Origin: a virus
Virus record (IMG/VR): IMGVR_UViG_3300036766_000358
Span: 1 to 44,512 of that record
Reading direction: 5' to 3' (one strand)
Length of the DNA stretch: 44,512 nucleotides
The notes beneath the pieces were generated by a model. That model did not search any database. It saw only the letters and a program-made list of their open reading frames with translations, and was not told where the DNA came from. The position numbers and the translations under genes are program-made. How positions within the stretch are numbered: the first letter of the stretch is position 1; each line of letters opens with the position of its first letter. This document shows, piece by piece, positions 31,174-39,806 of the stretch.

Positions 31174-32229
31174 TTAATCAGCCACAGCCGCACTGAAGCA
31201 ATGGACGACCCCACTATCCTCCACGGTGGCCCGATCAAAATAGAGTCTTTCTACGCCCCGGATCTCATGAGCCTCAAAGGTCATATCGTGACCGATGTCG
31301 CTTTCCTCTTCGCCGAACTTGGAGCGCTGCCCCCATACCACCGCGGCGGCCTGGGCTCCCAGGAACAGATTGTGTGCAACCTGAATCGTGGAACTTACCA
31401 GGTTGATCCGTTCGTATTCATAGATCAGGGTTCCGTTCCAGGACCCCTTGAACGATGAACCCGTGAAAAGAGGGGAATCACTGTTTGAACCAGGAGGGAT
31501 GTTGAGCTGGGCATTTCTCCATGCGGCATCGTTGTTCACCATATCCCGGATGGAATAGGTATGCCCGCAGAAGGTAAACCATTCCTCGTAATTCTTCCCG
31601 TTCTTGACTCGCATAGGCCGTATTTTCGCCGTCGCATTGACCGGAATCAAGGCTTTCCGCTTGCAGATATCGATCATGTTGGTCGTGAGTTGATCCGCCG
31701 CATTATCCACCGCGGTCAAGGCTACTGAATGGGTCGCATTCCAATTTGAATCCAGCGCTCCATATAGATACCGGCCTCTGACCCGTCCATGCGCCGTATC
31801 TGAATTATTGGAAAGTTGGGTCGTAATCTCCTCATCCAGGTCCAGTTGTGACTTGGTTTGCAGTGCCCGTTTCGCCTTTTCCAGGAGCCGGAATCCCACA
31901 CGCTTCTGCGACATCGGGATATCCTCTACTTTGATGACGTGCCGTACGTTGTCGATCGTCAATCGCTGATAGTAGAAATCGACACGCCCCTCATTGCCCT
32001 TGGCCTTGGCATTCCCCACGACCTTTCCACCCTGCATCTGACCCATGATGCCCACGGTGATCGCATCTCCTGGCTCCTTGGTCAGATCTTCATCGAGATA
32101 GATAATGGAATCCTCGGATGTTCCCATCAGATTCTTCCACCACATCATCCCGATATATTCCTCGAAGATGTCATTATTCCATTGCTCTTCACTTAAACCG
32201 TGTGTGGTAAGTATTTCTACGTAAGCCAT
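31174..32229 (-). CDS. Major capsid protein (N4-gp56/DUF4043-type)
   Basis: A 351-residue protein. The N-terminus (LSEEQWNNDIFEEYIGMMWW, DEDLTKEPGDAITVGIMG and VRHVIKVEDIPMSQKRVGFR) fits the N4-gp56/DUF4043 capsid family. It is preceded by the scaffold gene (with an HNH gene between) and a portal gene further upstream, the standard head order. An alternative is a P22-type coat, since other head genes are P22-like. Confidence 0.75.
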   Translation of the reverse strand: MAYVEILTTHGLSEEQWNNDIFEEYIGMMWWKNLMGTSEDSIIYLDEDLTKEPGDAITVGIMGQMQGGKVVGNAKAKGNEGRVDFYYQRLTIDNVRHVIKVEDIPMSQKRVGFRLLEKAKRALQTKSQLDLDEEITTQLSNNSDTAHGRVRGRYLYGALDSNWNATHSVALTAVDNAADQLTTNMIDICKRKALIPVNATAKIRPMRVKNGKNYEEWFTFCGHTYSIRDMVNNDAAWRNAQLNIPPGSNSDSPLFTGSSFKGSWNGTLIYEYERINLVSSTIQVAHNLFLGAQAAAVVWGQRSKFGEEESDIGHDMTFEAHEIRGVERLYFDRATVEDSGVVHCFSAAVAD

Positions 32230-32266
32230 TTTTGCTTTCCTTTCAACGAGTTATAAGTCCGGATCA

Positions 32267-33073
32267 TCAATATTTTATAACCCGAGTTTTTTTCCTACTA
32301 TTACACGATTGACACAATGGCTGAATATTACTAATCCAGTTTGTGCCGCCTCTTGTTAATGGGACAATATGGTCTTTTGTTAATTTGATATCCGGCTCAG
32401 GCCTACCGCAACACGGACAGCGGTGATGGTACTGCCGTTTCAACAATTCCCATTCATCCCATGTGAATAACCCTTCAGCGTTCGCCTTGCGAGACCGCTT
32501 GAGATGGGCGTGTTTATTCTGCATGAATTTGTGATGTTCGCTGGACTTCATCCTTCTCTTGGCATCACAATCCCTTGAGCAGTAAATTTTCTCCATTATT
32601 GCCCTTGCATTCCTACCCGTCATTTTTTCACCACAGAATGCACATTGCTTTTCAGGAATTGTGGCACTACGTCCAGAATCCGAACATTTAACGGAACAAT
32701 ACTTAGAATTATTTGAGGCCCCCACAAACACGATCCCACATACAGGACATGGCCTCGATTGAATCGTCTTCATCGCTACATGCTTGCATTCCACGGAACA
32801 ATATTTTGCATTTTCTTTCGCTGGAATAATCATGAATTGTTTTCCACATTGCTCACAATTCTTTTCCATCTTGGGCTTGATGCAGCTTTTTGAGGAGCAT
32901 TCTTTTGAGCAATATTTTGATTTACTTCCCGTCCTATCAGAGTAAGGATTACCAGGAACCTTGGCCCGGATAGCAAGAAATAAAATTCCACATTGTTGAC
33001 ATATCCTCTGGACCGGACCACCCTTCCAGGATATATTCTGTTCCCCTGTCTTGAATCCATTAAAGGGTTTCAT
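32267..33073 (-). CDS. HNH endonuclease with four tandem zinc ribbons
   Basis: A 268-residue protein started at MKPFNGFKTGEQN (ATG 33073). Four copies of a Cys-x2-Cys ... Tyr-Cys-Ser-x2-Cys ribbon (for example CQQC with KYCSKEC, CEQC with KYCSVEC, CPVC with KYCSVKC, CAFC with YCSRDC) are followed by a basic linker and an HNH domain (CPCCGRPEPDIKLTKDHIVP, then NWISNIQPLCQSCNSRK). It separates scaffold and capsid genes, so it is probably a homing endonuclease insertion with unusually many zinc modules. Confidence 0.85.
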   Translation of the reverse strand: MKPFNGFKTGEQNISWKGGPVQRICQQCGILFLAIRAKVPGNPYSDRTGSKSKYCSKECSSKSCIKPKMEKNCEQCGKQFMIIPAKENAKYCSVECKHVAMKTIQSRPCPVCGIVFVGASNNSKYCSVKCSDSGRSATIPEKQCAFCGEKMTGRNARAIMEKIYCSRDCDAKRRMKSSEHHKFMQNKHAHLKRSRKANAEGLFTWDEWELLKRQYHHRCPCCGRPEPDIKLTKDHIVPLTRGGTNWISNIQPLCQSCNSRKKTRVIKY

Positions 33074-33074
33074 A

Positions 33075-34001
33075 TCAGTGAATTGCCTCCATGATGCCGT
33101 CCAGGGTCTTGAATCCCGTCTTTTTCTTCTCTTCCTGGTGATCCGAGCCCTTAACATCCGTGAGGCCCTTGGGTTCCTTGTTTTTCTTATCCATCCGATC
33201 CATGAAGGTTTTGGTCACTTCTTCCGTTATTTTGGGACGAAGCTCCTTTTCGACCTCGGCGCGGATGGACTCCACGATCTTTTCCGGGTCCGGTCCATAC
33301 TTGGTATGAAAATCGTGTTCCCGCATGATTTTCAATGCTTCCAGTACCGGGGCATGGGAATTCAGGACCCGAAACTGTTTTTCCCGATCCTGACCGTAGA
33401 CCTCATTGAATTTTACCAATGTGGAAGTAACGGTCTCCTCCCCATACTGTGCCGTTGCAGCAGCTTCCGAGGCGGCGACCTTCCCTCGGACCTCCGCCTC
33501 TCGCTCCCTGAGTTCCGCAGAAGATTCCGTGGAGACGTTATCCTTTTCCGGATCGTAAGTTCCATCGATCTTCTTTCCGAGAACATCCATCTGTTTCTTG
33601 AGGTCGATGTTGGCCTGGTTGAGCTTATTGGCCCAGGCCGCGGTATCATTCTGCCGCTTCTCAAGAGAGATGGCCTTTTTCTTCCAGGGGTTGTCCTCGG
33701 ATTCAAAATCGGAGACAGGCTTGACCTCGGCCTTGACCTCTTCGACTACTTTTACTTTTTCTTTTTCCCCTTTTTCTTTTTCGGATACATCTTTTTTCTC
33801 CTCTTTGACGGCTTCCTTTTTCTCGGAAACCTCTTTTTTCTCTTCCGGTTTCAGGTCCAGGGTGACCTTTTTCTCCTCTTTCTTTTCCGGTTCCGTCTCA
33901 AGAGATGCGACCTTTTCTTTTGGGGCCGCTTCTTTCTTCGGAGAACCGCCTAAGAATCCACCCAATCCGAGACCATTATCCTGTTTTTCTTTGACCGCCA
34001 T
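33075..34001 (-). CDS. Capsid scaffold protein
   Basis: A 308-residue protein. Residues about 20-110 are nearly all Lys/Glu/Val/Ser (KEEKKVTLDLKPEEKKE), followed by coiled-coil helices (DTAAWANKLNQANIDLKKQM, REREAEVRGKVAASEAAATA) and a charged helical C-terminus (EVEKELRPKITEEVTKTFMD). Position between portal and coat, and this composition, are typical of scaffolds that direct procapsid assembly. Strong ribosome binding site (AAGGAGGAG). Confidence 0.75.
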   Translation of the reverse strand: MAVKEKQDNGLGLGGFLGGSPKKEAAPKEKVASLETEPEKKEEKKVTLDLKPEEKKEVSEKKEAVKEEKKDVSEKEKGEKEKVKVVEEVKAEVKPVSDFESEDNPWKKKAISLEKRQNDTAAWANKLNQANIDLKKQMDVLGKKIDGTYDPEKDNVSTESSAELREREAEVRGKVAASEAAATAQYGEETVTSTLVKFNEVYGQDREKQFRVLNSHAPVLEALKIMREHDFHTKYGPDPEKIVESIRAEVEKELRPKITEEVTKTFMDRMDKKNKEPKGLTDVKGSDHQEEKKKTGFKTLDGIMEAIH

Positions 34002-34468
34002 TACTCCTCCTTATGGCCTTCCGCTTGCGCGGTGATGGCCGCTATGACTTCAGGTTCGGCAAGTGCCACAGCCTGAGATGTCCTTAAAATCCAACGTCCA
34101 CCTGATGCAACCGGGACGAGCTTCAATTTTTTCAGCTTATTTCTGGTGACATATGCCATGGCCGCCGGGGCTGTCTTGAAATCCTTCTTTTCCCAGTCTT
34201 CTGGCATCGTCTCATCCCGTGCCTGAGATTTTTCCATTTTTCTTTCTGGGTTCTCGGGGGCCGACTCCTTGGAATGCTTAATTGTGGCCCTCCGGAACAA
34301 TCCGCCAGGCCCAGATATTTCCAGTAACCGCTCCCCATCTTCAACAGGAAACTCCCCAATGGGGTTACAGATGACCTGCCCGGTCTTCGAAGATCGGGCG
34401 AGGAGAGGAATGGGGAGTTCGACAATCTTGGGACATCGGCCCAGGTATTCAATCGGAATGGTTTGCAT
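34001..34468 (-). CDS. Head-region hypothetical protein
   Basis: A 155-residue protein started at MQTIPIEYLGRC (ATG 34468; GAGG six nt upstream). A globular N-terminus (ICNPIGEFPVEDGERLLEIS) is followed by a Lys/Glu/Arg-rich linker, then a helical C-terminus (AMAYVTRNKLKKLKLVPVAS). It lies between the portal and scaffold genes and overlaps the latter by one nt. Possibly a capsid assembly factor. Confidence 0.55.
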   Translation of the reverse strand: MQTIPIEYLGRCPKIVELPIPLLARSSKTGQVICNPIGEFPVEDGERLLEISGPGGLFRRATIKHSKESAPENPERKMEKSQARDETMPEDWEKKDFKTAPAAMAYVTRNKLKKLKLVPVASGGRWILRTSQAVALAEPEVIAAITAQAEGHKEE

Positions 34469-34694
34469 TTTCATCCTCATTTAGTTTTTTGGTGAGCCAC
34501 GGTAAATCCGGGACCATGAAATATTTCGTGTTCTTGACTTTTAGAATACGAACACCCGCCTTTTTGTCATCGATCAATTCCGTTACTTCGTGGCGATGAA
34601 TATCCAGATCGTTCTTCTTGAAATATTCGATGTTCTTCTGCGTAATAGTCTGAGAATCGGATATTTCAGAATGAGGGATCACGATTTCACGCAC
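34449..34694 (-). CDS. Hypothetical 81-residue protein after the portal
   Basis: Starts within the portal gene's last 8 nt. Charged, mixed alpha/beta (VIPHSEISDSQTITQKNIEY, IHRHEVTELIDDKKAGVRIL), ending in an acidic tail. The start is GTG and is uncertain. Function unknown. Confidence 0.55.
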   Translation of the reverse strand: MREIVIPHSEISDSQTITQKNIEYFKKNDLDIHRHEVTELIDDKKAGVRILKVKNTKYFMVPDLPWLTKKLNEDENANHSD

Positions 34695-36657
34695 TTCCCA
34701 CGCTCTCTTTCTGCATTTGCCCTTTCATCATTTCCTTTTGCATGTCTCCCTTCATCTTCTCGTGCTGCACATCCCCTTTCATGGCTTCCTTGGACACCTC
34801 GCCCTGAATCTTGGAGATATGGGCGGGTTGCTGCGGATTGGCCATGATCGCCTGGACCAGGGACGGCATCCCCATTTTTTGAGCAAAAGCGGCCTGCTGT
34901 TCCGCAGGGAGTTCCGTCCATTGAAGCGTCAAGTTGATCTTGGGGTCCGCCGGCGGGGGTTGTGATGCCTGTTCCAACTGCTTCAATATAGCTTCCTTGT
35001 CCCGTAGATCCGACATTTGTATCAGGAAACGGACCCAGAATGGGCCGAATGGAAGAATCTGAGGGAGCAGGTTTCCGATGGTCTGGAGTTGCTCTTGCTG
35101 AATCGTGGTCACATCGGGAAGGTCTTCAACAATCACGTCATACTGACTTTGCTTTATGGCCGCGATGTGATCCTTGGAAAGGGACACGGTCCGCGATTTA
35201 TTGAGATCATCCGTGATGTAAACAATCTTCTCTTCCGTGAAATTCTTCTGGATGAGTTCCAGGACGACATTGGCCAGGATGACTCGTGTTCTCCGGATGT
35301 TGTCATTCTGTGGCGCGACGATCATATCCGTCATGGCCTGCTTTCGGGCAATGCCTATCCCGGACCGAACCTCCGATTTCTCGCCCAGCGCATCCGGGTT
35401 GACTCCCGTGATCTGCCGGTAATCGCTTTTGGCCTGATTGTGCATATTGAATTGTGTCACGGCCAGATCCAGGTTCTTTTCAAGCCGGAACTTTTCCATC
35501 CCGCCGCGCCGCAATTTCACCTGTCCGTCTGGTCGAGCTACTTCCGTCGCCAGTTCGTTTTCATTGGATACCGCATCTTCCTCATAAATGGATTGATTTG
35601 TGCTGAGAAGATGCAGCGCCTTCGATTCACGTTTATTGATCGCATCCTGCATCGTCAATGAAATAAAAATACGGCTGTACGGTTCCCCGGACTTTTTACG
35701 GTCCGCAAAATATGGGATGAATTTGAAATATGTCCGGTCTACTTCCTTGTGCTCGAACAGTACACCGCCGGAGAATACCCCGACATACATCTTGTGAGTG
35801 AGCCGTTCAATTTTACGGTATTCCCTTCCCGATGCTTTTATTTCCTTCATCTGCCCCGTGGAAATATCTTCCGAATCCACGGAAGTTCCATCCGAAAAGA
35901 AAAGCATGGTTTTCTTTTCCAGTACCTTGTATTCGCATTCCACAATTCGGATGCGTTCATTTTGTGGATCGATGTAATTATCCTTCTTGAAGCTATCGAT
36001 ACTCCCCAGTAGGCCCGCGTGATTATCCGTTACCATCCCGGATATTTGAATGGACTTGTCCGGGTAGAGTTCCTTTGCCTCGTCCACGTCCACCCATTTC
36101 GCGCGACAGATGAACTTTGCATCCTTATTCCAGTCGTATCGCTTGGAATTGGGGTCCGGGAAGATGGAAAAGCAGTCCTCATGCCGTATCTGAATATCCG
36201 GCTTGAACATATCATCAAAGGTTACAGAGGCTTCCAGGACTCCGAATCCGCCCGTGAACCCATCCTCGACCATTTCCCGTTCCTCGAACTCAAGCTGTGT
36301 ATTCTGGCGGATATAGAGGAAGAGGTCGGACAGGGTATTGGCGACGGGTTCATCGGTAGGGGAGTTCCGGCCCCGATAGCCGATCCGGGTTCGGGTCTTC
36401 ACGAATTGACCGACCATCCGATCTATGGTGACCTTAACTTGATTATTGACGGTGGGGGGTTGATGCCTATTTTTTAGTTCTGTGAGTTCTTCGGAGGTCC
36501 ACTGATCCCCTTCCTTGTACTTATGGCACGTCATCATGTTTTCACGTGCCGATACCCAGGTAGGGCTATTCAGTGCGGATGAAAAGTATCCATCCACCTT
36601 AACCAGGATGTCGCGATCTTCTTTTTGACTTTTACTGAGCTTTTCGGATTGCGCCAT
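34687..36657 (-). CDS. Portal protein, P22-like
   Basis: A 656-residue protein. EGDQWTSEELTELKNRHQPP and TVNNQVKVTIDRMVGQFVKT followed by YDWNKDAKFICRAKWVDVDE and LHLLSTNQSIYEEDAVSNEN form the P22-type portal core. The C-terminus is unusual: Lys/Met/Gln repeats (MKGDVQHEKMKGDMQKEMMK), probably a helical barrel tail. It forms the dodecameric DNA channel at the capsid vertex. It is the first structural gene after a 635-nt regulatory gap. Confidence 0.85.
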   Translation of the reverse strand: MAQSEKLSKSQKEDRDILVKVDGYFSSALNSPTWVSARENMMTCHKYKEGDQWTSEELTELKNRHQPPTVNNQVKVTIDRMVGQFVKTRTRIGYRGRNSPTDEPVANTLSDLFLYIRQNTQLEFEEREMVEDGFTGGFGVLEASVTFDDMFKPDIQIRHEDCFSIFPDPNSKRYDWNKDAKFICRAKWVDVDEAKELYPDKSIQISGMVTDNHAGLLGSIDSFKKDNYIDPQNERIRIVECEYKVLEKKTMLFFSDGTSVDSEDISTGQMKEIKASGREYRKIERLTHKMYVGVFSGGVLFEHKEVDRTYFKFIPYFADRKKSGEPYSRIFISLTMQDAINKRESKALHLLSTNQSIYEEDAVSNENELATEVARPDGQVKLRRGGMEKFRLEKNLDLAVTQFNMHNQAKSDYRQITGVNPDALGEKSEVRSGIGIARKQAMTDMIVAPQNDNIRRTRVILANVVLELIQKNFTEEKIVYITDDLNKSRTVSLSKDHIAAIKQSQYDVIVEDLPDVTTIQQEQLQTIGNLLPQILPFGPFWVRFLIQMSDLRDKEAILKQLEQASQPPPADPKINLTLQWTELPAEQQAAFAQKMGMPSLVQAIMANPQQPAHISKIQGEVSKEAMKGDVQHEKMKGDMQKEMMKGQMQKESVGSA

Positions 36658-36742
36658 ATGCCGACCCGGATATTCAAGGCGGCAATGGTGGGCTTTTTAG
36701 GCAAGGCGACCGTTGCGGACTTACGTTTTTCCTCTACTTCAT

Positions 36743-36833
36743 GGTGTCAACTATTGTGGAGTTGACCGGCGGAAGGGCATCCGAACCAGTCTGGTGGCTG
36801 TCACACCATTTTAACTCCACAACACTTGACACC
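36743..36833. repeat. Imperfect 21-bp inverted repeat (operator-like)
   Basis: The arms 36743-36763 and 36813-36833 are complementary at 18 of 21 positions (GGTGTCAA, then TTGTGGAGTT in each). The 49 nt between include ACCAG-T-CTGGT. There is no T-tract, so it is not a normal terminator. Its TTGTGG element also occurs in the promoter at 37276-37304. Confidence 0.6.
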
Positions 36834-37051
36834 ATTTCATCAAGACATATATTTTCTAAGGGGTACCAGGCAGGCACCCGTGAACCAATCTTAAAAAGGC
36901 ATGAAATAAGTCAGGTCGCGCAATTTACTCGGGGATGTACCTTATATCGTGGGTACCAACACGCCAGGCCGTGTCCGACAGCCGACACGATAGCTAATAT
37001 CTGCCTTTTTGTTCTGACTTTGTTTCCCCTCATATCCAGTATTGATCATGC

Positions 37052-37267
37052 TCATACTGGGGATCGCCCTTCCCCGGACTTTACCGGTTCGGCAGGGTGT
37101 AAACTCACCCCACAAATCCTTGGCGGCCATTCTTTTTTCCGACTCTCATCTTCCTGAAGGCGTAGTCGCCACCGTTTTACGGTTTCGAGTTTAATTCCCC
37201 AGGATCTGCGGGATGAGAACGTTTGAGACCCGCCGTTTTTATGAATATAAAATGGTAAATAATTCAT
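37052..37267 (-). CDS. Possible leaderless small HTH-like protein
   Basis: The ATG at 37267 lies 8 nt after the -10 box of a TTGACA promoter. The 71-residue product has IKLETVKRWRLRLQEDESRK, which loosely resembles a recognition helix. If real it could regulate the structural operon. No ribosome binding site and no clear family, so this is a weak call. Confidence 0.3.
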   Translation of the reverse strand: MNYLPFYIHKNGGSQTFSSRRSWGIKLETVKRWRLRLQEDESRKKEWPPRICGVSLHPAEPVKSGEGRSPV

Positions 37268-37275
37268 AGCCACAT

Positions 37276-37304
37276 AATAAACCACAACTTTTTTACTTTG
37301 TCAA
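37276..37304 (-). promoter_or_regulatory. Leftward promoter upstream of the structural operon
   Basis: TTGACA (37299-37304), a 17-nt spacer and TTTATT (37276-37281). The last spacer bases and -10 (TGTGGTTTATT) match the early promoter at 11344-11372 (TGTGGTTTACT). It overlaps the start of the cassette's last gene and may drive the virion genes. Confidence 0.6.
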
Positions 37305-37472
37305 GACCCCGACCCTCATTCTCACGATACCGCACAGTTCTTGTGGTCTATGTTTCTGTTGGCAGGAGGGGCAATCCAGGAGACCCCGGTTCCTCATCTC
37401 CGATTCCAAGGTCAGGAGTAGAGCCTTGGCGTGCCGGTACATGTTTTGGAGTATTTCGTTTTCAATTTCCAA
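37293..37472 (-). CDS. 59-residue zinc-binding protein at the cassette end
   Basis: I start it at TTG 37472 (GGGGGA upstream, 11-nt overlap with the radical SAM gene); a GTG at 37493 is possible. A helical N-terminus (EIENEILQNMYRHAKALLLT) precedes CPSC and a later Cys (CQQKHRPQELC), a likely zinc knuckle. Last gene of the sugar cassette. Unknown function. Confidence 0.5.
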   Translation of the reverse strand: MEIENEILQNMYRHAKALLLTLESEMRNRGLLDCPSCQQKHRPQELCGIVRMRVGVLTK

Positions 37473-38277
37473 CGGGAATCCCCCAAAACTCACAGTCCTT
37501 GCACAATGGAACCTCGGATCTTCGGCCTTCCCGGTGCGCCTTCAGCCATTCCATGCGCTTTTGGCTGTTCCAGAGATCGGCCAGCGTGGAGGTATTGAGA
37601 TTTCCTAATAGACCCTCCCGGTCCGGGCTGAGGCGATTACAGATGTACAGATTTCCTTGCCAATCGATAGACGGGTGGTTGAGAAAATCAAGGCAGATCC
37701 CTATTTCCGGGATTGCAGGAGCACTTTTCCGGTACCCCCGGCTCCCGCCGGGAACATGGAGCGCCCTGCCAATGATCCGGATGGCTCCGGAATCCTTCAG
37801 GTTTCTATATTGGAACATTCTTTCCGGTTCCAGATCCCCGACGATTTTGACAAGGACCAGGGGAGACCTGTCTCCCTTTATTTTCAGAAATGAAGTGAGT
37901 TGACGCCACTGGTTTTCGGCCTCCGTATCGCCACGGAACACGGATAGCGTCAGGGAATCTATCCTTCCGATCATCATCGTCCGATCCATGAGCCGCATAC
38001 CGCTGGTCACGATGTTCGTGATAAAATCACTACAAAACAAAGATATGGCCTCCTCGAAATGACCATATTGTAGGGGTTCCCCATCCCGATGAAACTGAAT
38101 CGTGATCCCGCCCGGCAATTCCGCGTGAATATTGCGAAGCAGGCCGATATCCATATCCCCATATTCCAGGGATTTATTTATTTTTGGGTCCTGATGGCCG
38201 CAGAAGTGACAGGATTTCTCGCATCGGCTGGTCAATTCAATGTTAACCCGAGACAGGCCGTTAAGATTTGCTTTCAT
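37462..38277 (-). CDS. Radical SAM protein with SPASM-type C-terminus
   Basis: A 271-residue protein. The CxxxCxxC cluster at Cys19, Cys23 and Cys26 (CEKSCHFC) binds the catalytic 4Fe-4S cluster. Further cysteines at the C-terminus (CLDF, CNRLS, LCKDCEFW with GNLNTSTLADLWNS) form a SPASM/twitch-like auxiliary cluster site. The start at ATG 38277 overlaps the aminotransferase stop by 17 nt. SPASM enzymes usually modify peptides or small molecules; with an aminotransferase and sugar synthases beside it, a role in sugar or peptide modification is plausible. Confidence 0.85.
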   Translation of the reverse strand: MKANLNGLSRVNIELTSRCEKSCHFCGHQDPKINKSLEYGDMDIGLLRNIHAELPGGITIQFHRDGEPLQYGHFEEAISLFCSDFITNIVTSGMRLMDRTMMIGRIDSLTLSVFRGDTEAENQWRQLTSFLKIKGDRSPLVLVKIVGDLEPERMFQYRNLKDSGAIRIIGRALHVPGGSRGYRKSAPAIPEIGICLDFLNHPSIDWQGNLYICNRLSPDREGLLGNLNTSTLADLWNSQKRMEWLKAHREGRRSEVPLCKDCEFWGIPVGN

Positions 38278-39178
38278 CCCACCCCAGAACCTGATCCCGC
38301 CAGTCACAGTCAACCGCTTCCTCGAACTTATGGGACAGATAATCCGTTACCCGGCCCGTGTGGCCCTTACCGATCACCGATCCGTTTATTTTCGTTATGG
38401 GGACCACACAGTTCGGCGTATTCGTAAAAAAAGCCTCATCGCAATTCATGACGTCATAGAGTTCCAGGTTCCGTTCGAATACCTCTATTTTCAATTTCCG
38501 GGCCAGGTCCATGACATATTGCCGGGTAATTCCACGAAGGATGTTTCGCGGTTCCGGGGTAAAAAGTTCCCGATTCTTGACCATAAAGAAATTGGAACCG
38601 CTTCCCTCGGCAATGAATCCGTCCGGATCTAAGAGCAGTGCCCACGCGGTCGGGTCGGCCCGACGGACCTCCATATCGGCCATTTTGTAATGCATTCGGG
38701 ACCGATTCTTGACCTTGGGTTCCAGGAGGGATGCCGGGATGGTCCGTTGCGACGGGATGACGGCATGTACCCCGTGATCGTAGGTCCGGGACGTGCCCGC
38801 GGTGATCCATCGCAGCGGAAAGGTCGTCATCATCACCCAGGGGTCCATGGAAAGCCCCATACGGCCGTAAATCGGCAGGGTTCCTCGGGACACGTTTATC
38901 AGGGACCGGATCTCATCGGTATCCGAAAACTCCTTCCGGTTCGCCATGAGCAAATCCTTGTGAGCCAGGATCAGTTCTTCCCTGGTGTACGGGATCGAAA
39001 TCCCCAGGTATTTCATGGAAGCGTACAGGCGATCCATGTGTTCCTGGAATTTGAATGGGATGCGATTAAAGGTCCGGGTCATCTCGAATACCATTGACCC
39101 GAACATCAGGGCTTCGTCATAAACGGAGACAACCGCCTCGGTCTCAGGTAGGAATATTCCGTTTTTCCAGACTCGCAA
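38261..39178 (-). CDS. Class IV PLP aminotransferase
   Basis: A 305-residue fold-type IV aminotransferase (branched-chain / D-amino-acid type). It starts RVWKNGIFLPETEAVVSVYD, has KVKNRSRMHYKMADMEVRRA around the PLP lysine region and IAEGSGSNFFMVKN, the conserved E...GSN.F motif. I use the TTG at 39178; another TTG at 39187 is possible, both after GGAGG. It overlaps the cytidylyltransferase end by 35 nt. It would supply an amino group to a keto-sugar or amino-acid intermediate; the substrate is unknown. Confidence 0.8.
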   Translation of the reverse strand: MRVWKNGIFLPETEAVVSVYDEALMFGSMVFEMTRTFNRIPFKFQEHMDRLYASMKYLGISIPYTREELILAHKDLLMANRKEFSDTDEIRSLINVSRGTLPIYGRMGLSMDPWVMMTTFPLRWITAGTSRTYDHGVHAVIPSQRTIPASLLEPKVKNRSRMHYKMADMEVRRADPTAWALLLDPDGFIAEGSGSNFFMVKNRELFTPEPRNILRGITRQYVMDLARKLKIEVFERNLELYDVMNCDEAFFTNTPNCVVPITKINGSVIGKGHTGRVTDYLSHKFEEAVDCDWRDQVLGWDESKS

Positions 39179-39806
39179 GGAACTCAATGACCTCCGTAAT
39201 GTGGAATTGATTATGGCCGAAGTGATCGAAAACACTTTTGACCGATTCGTAGTCACTTTGCGTGTTTACGTCCAAACGCAGACGAGAGCCCCTGAATTCT
39301 TCAGGGCACAATGGTTCAATGACTTGTCCTGCCCGATGCCAGGTTTTATGGGGATGTTCCCGGAGATACGGGTCCTTGATGACATTGTCCATGACTTCGA
39401 GTTGGGTTATATCGTAAATTTCGCAACCTATTCCATCCGGATATTCCGAAAAGCGATAATCCCCGGCATTGGAAACGAGGCACGGTGTTCCTCCAATGGA
39501 AAATCGAAGACTCAATGCCCGGTCAATTTCCTCGGCTTCAACACAAGGGTTGTCCCCAGGAACACGGACTATGAAATCCGCCCTCATCTCTTTTGCCACG
39601 TCGTAATGCCTGCCGATCAGATCATTCTCGTCCCGGTCTGGAGCATCCTCTGGCCAGATAATACGAATCTCGTCCACCCGGTTTGACCGCCCGACCCGTT
39701 CCAGAATATTCTCCAGCATCGTTCTCCCGGCCATCGGTAAAAGAACCTTTCCCGGCAGCCGGGTTGAATTCATCCGGGCTTGAATTAGGCAAACTACGCG
39801 GGACAC
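39144..39806 (-). CDS. SpsF-like cytidylyltransferase
   Basis: A 220-residue protein of the SpsF / CMP-nonulosonate synthetase-related family. ARMNSTRLPGK (residues 10-20) is the nucleotide-binding signature. DFIVRVPGDNPCVE and YPDGIGCEIYD are further conserved segments. Such enzymes activate acidic sugars as CMP derivatives. GTG start at 39806, GGAGAG nine nt upstream. It follows an HNH gene that appears inserted between it and the synthase gene. Confidence 0.85.
   Translation of the reverse strand: MSRVVCLIQARMNSTRLPGKVLLPMAGRTMLENILERVGRSNRVDEIRIIWPEDAPDRDENDLIGRHYDVAKEMRADFIVRVPGDNPCVEAEEIDRALSLRFSIGGTPCLVSNAGDYRFSEYPDGIGCEIYDITQLEVMDNVIKDPYLREHPHKTWHRAGQVIEPLCPEEFRGSRLRLDVNTQSDYESVKSVFDHFGHNQFHITEVIEFLASLEKRNIPT

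Larger units (their letters stand above)
36658..37292. other. Intergenic region upstream of the structural operon
   Basis: No strong gene. It contains a candidate promoter (37276-37304), a doubtful leaderless reading frame (37052-37267), a second weak reading frame (36942-37130) and the long inverted repeat at 36743-36833. The last 80 nt before the portal gene hold no obvious signal apart from a moderate ribosome binding site. Confidence 0.55.

Noticed and set aside
33051-33953. 300-codon plus-strand frame
   Set aside because: It is the antisense of the Lys/Glu-rich scaffold gene, giving Phe/Leu-rich low complexity.
36942-37130. 62-codon minus-strand frame in the gap before the portal gene
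   Set aside because: It overlaps the 37052-37267 frame, has weak start signals and no family features.
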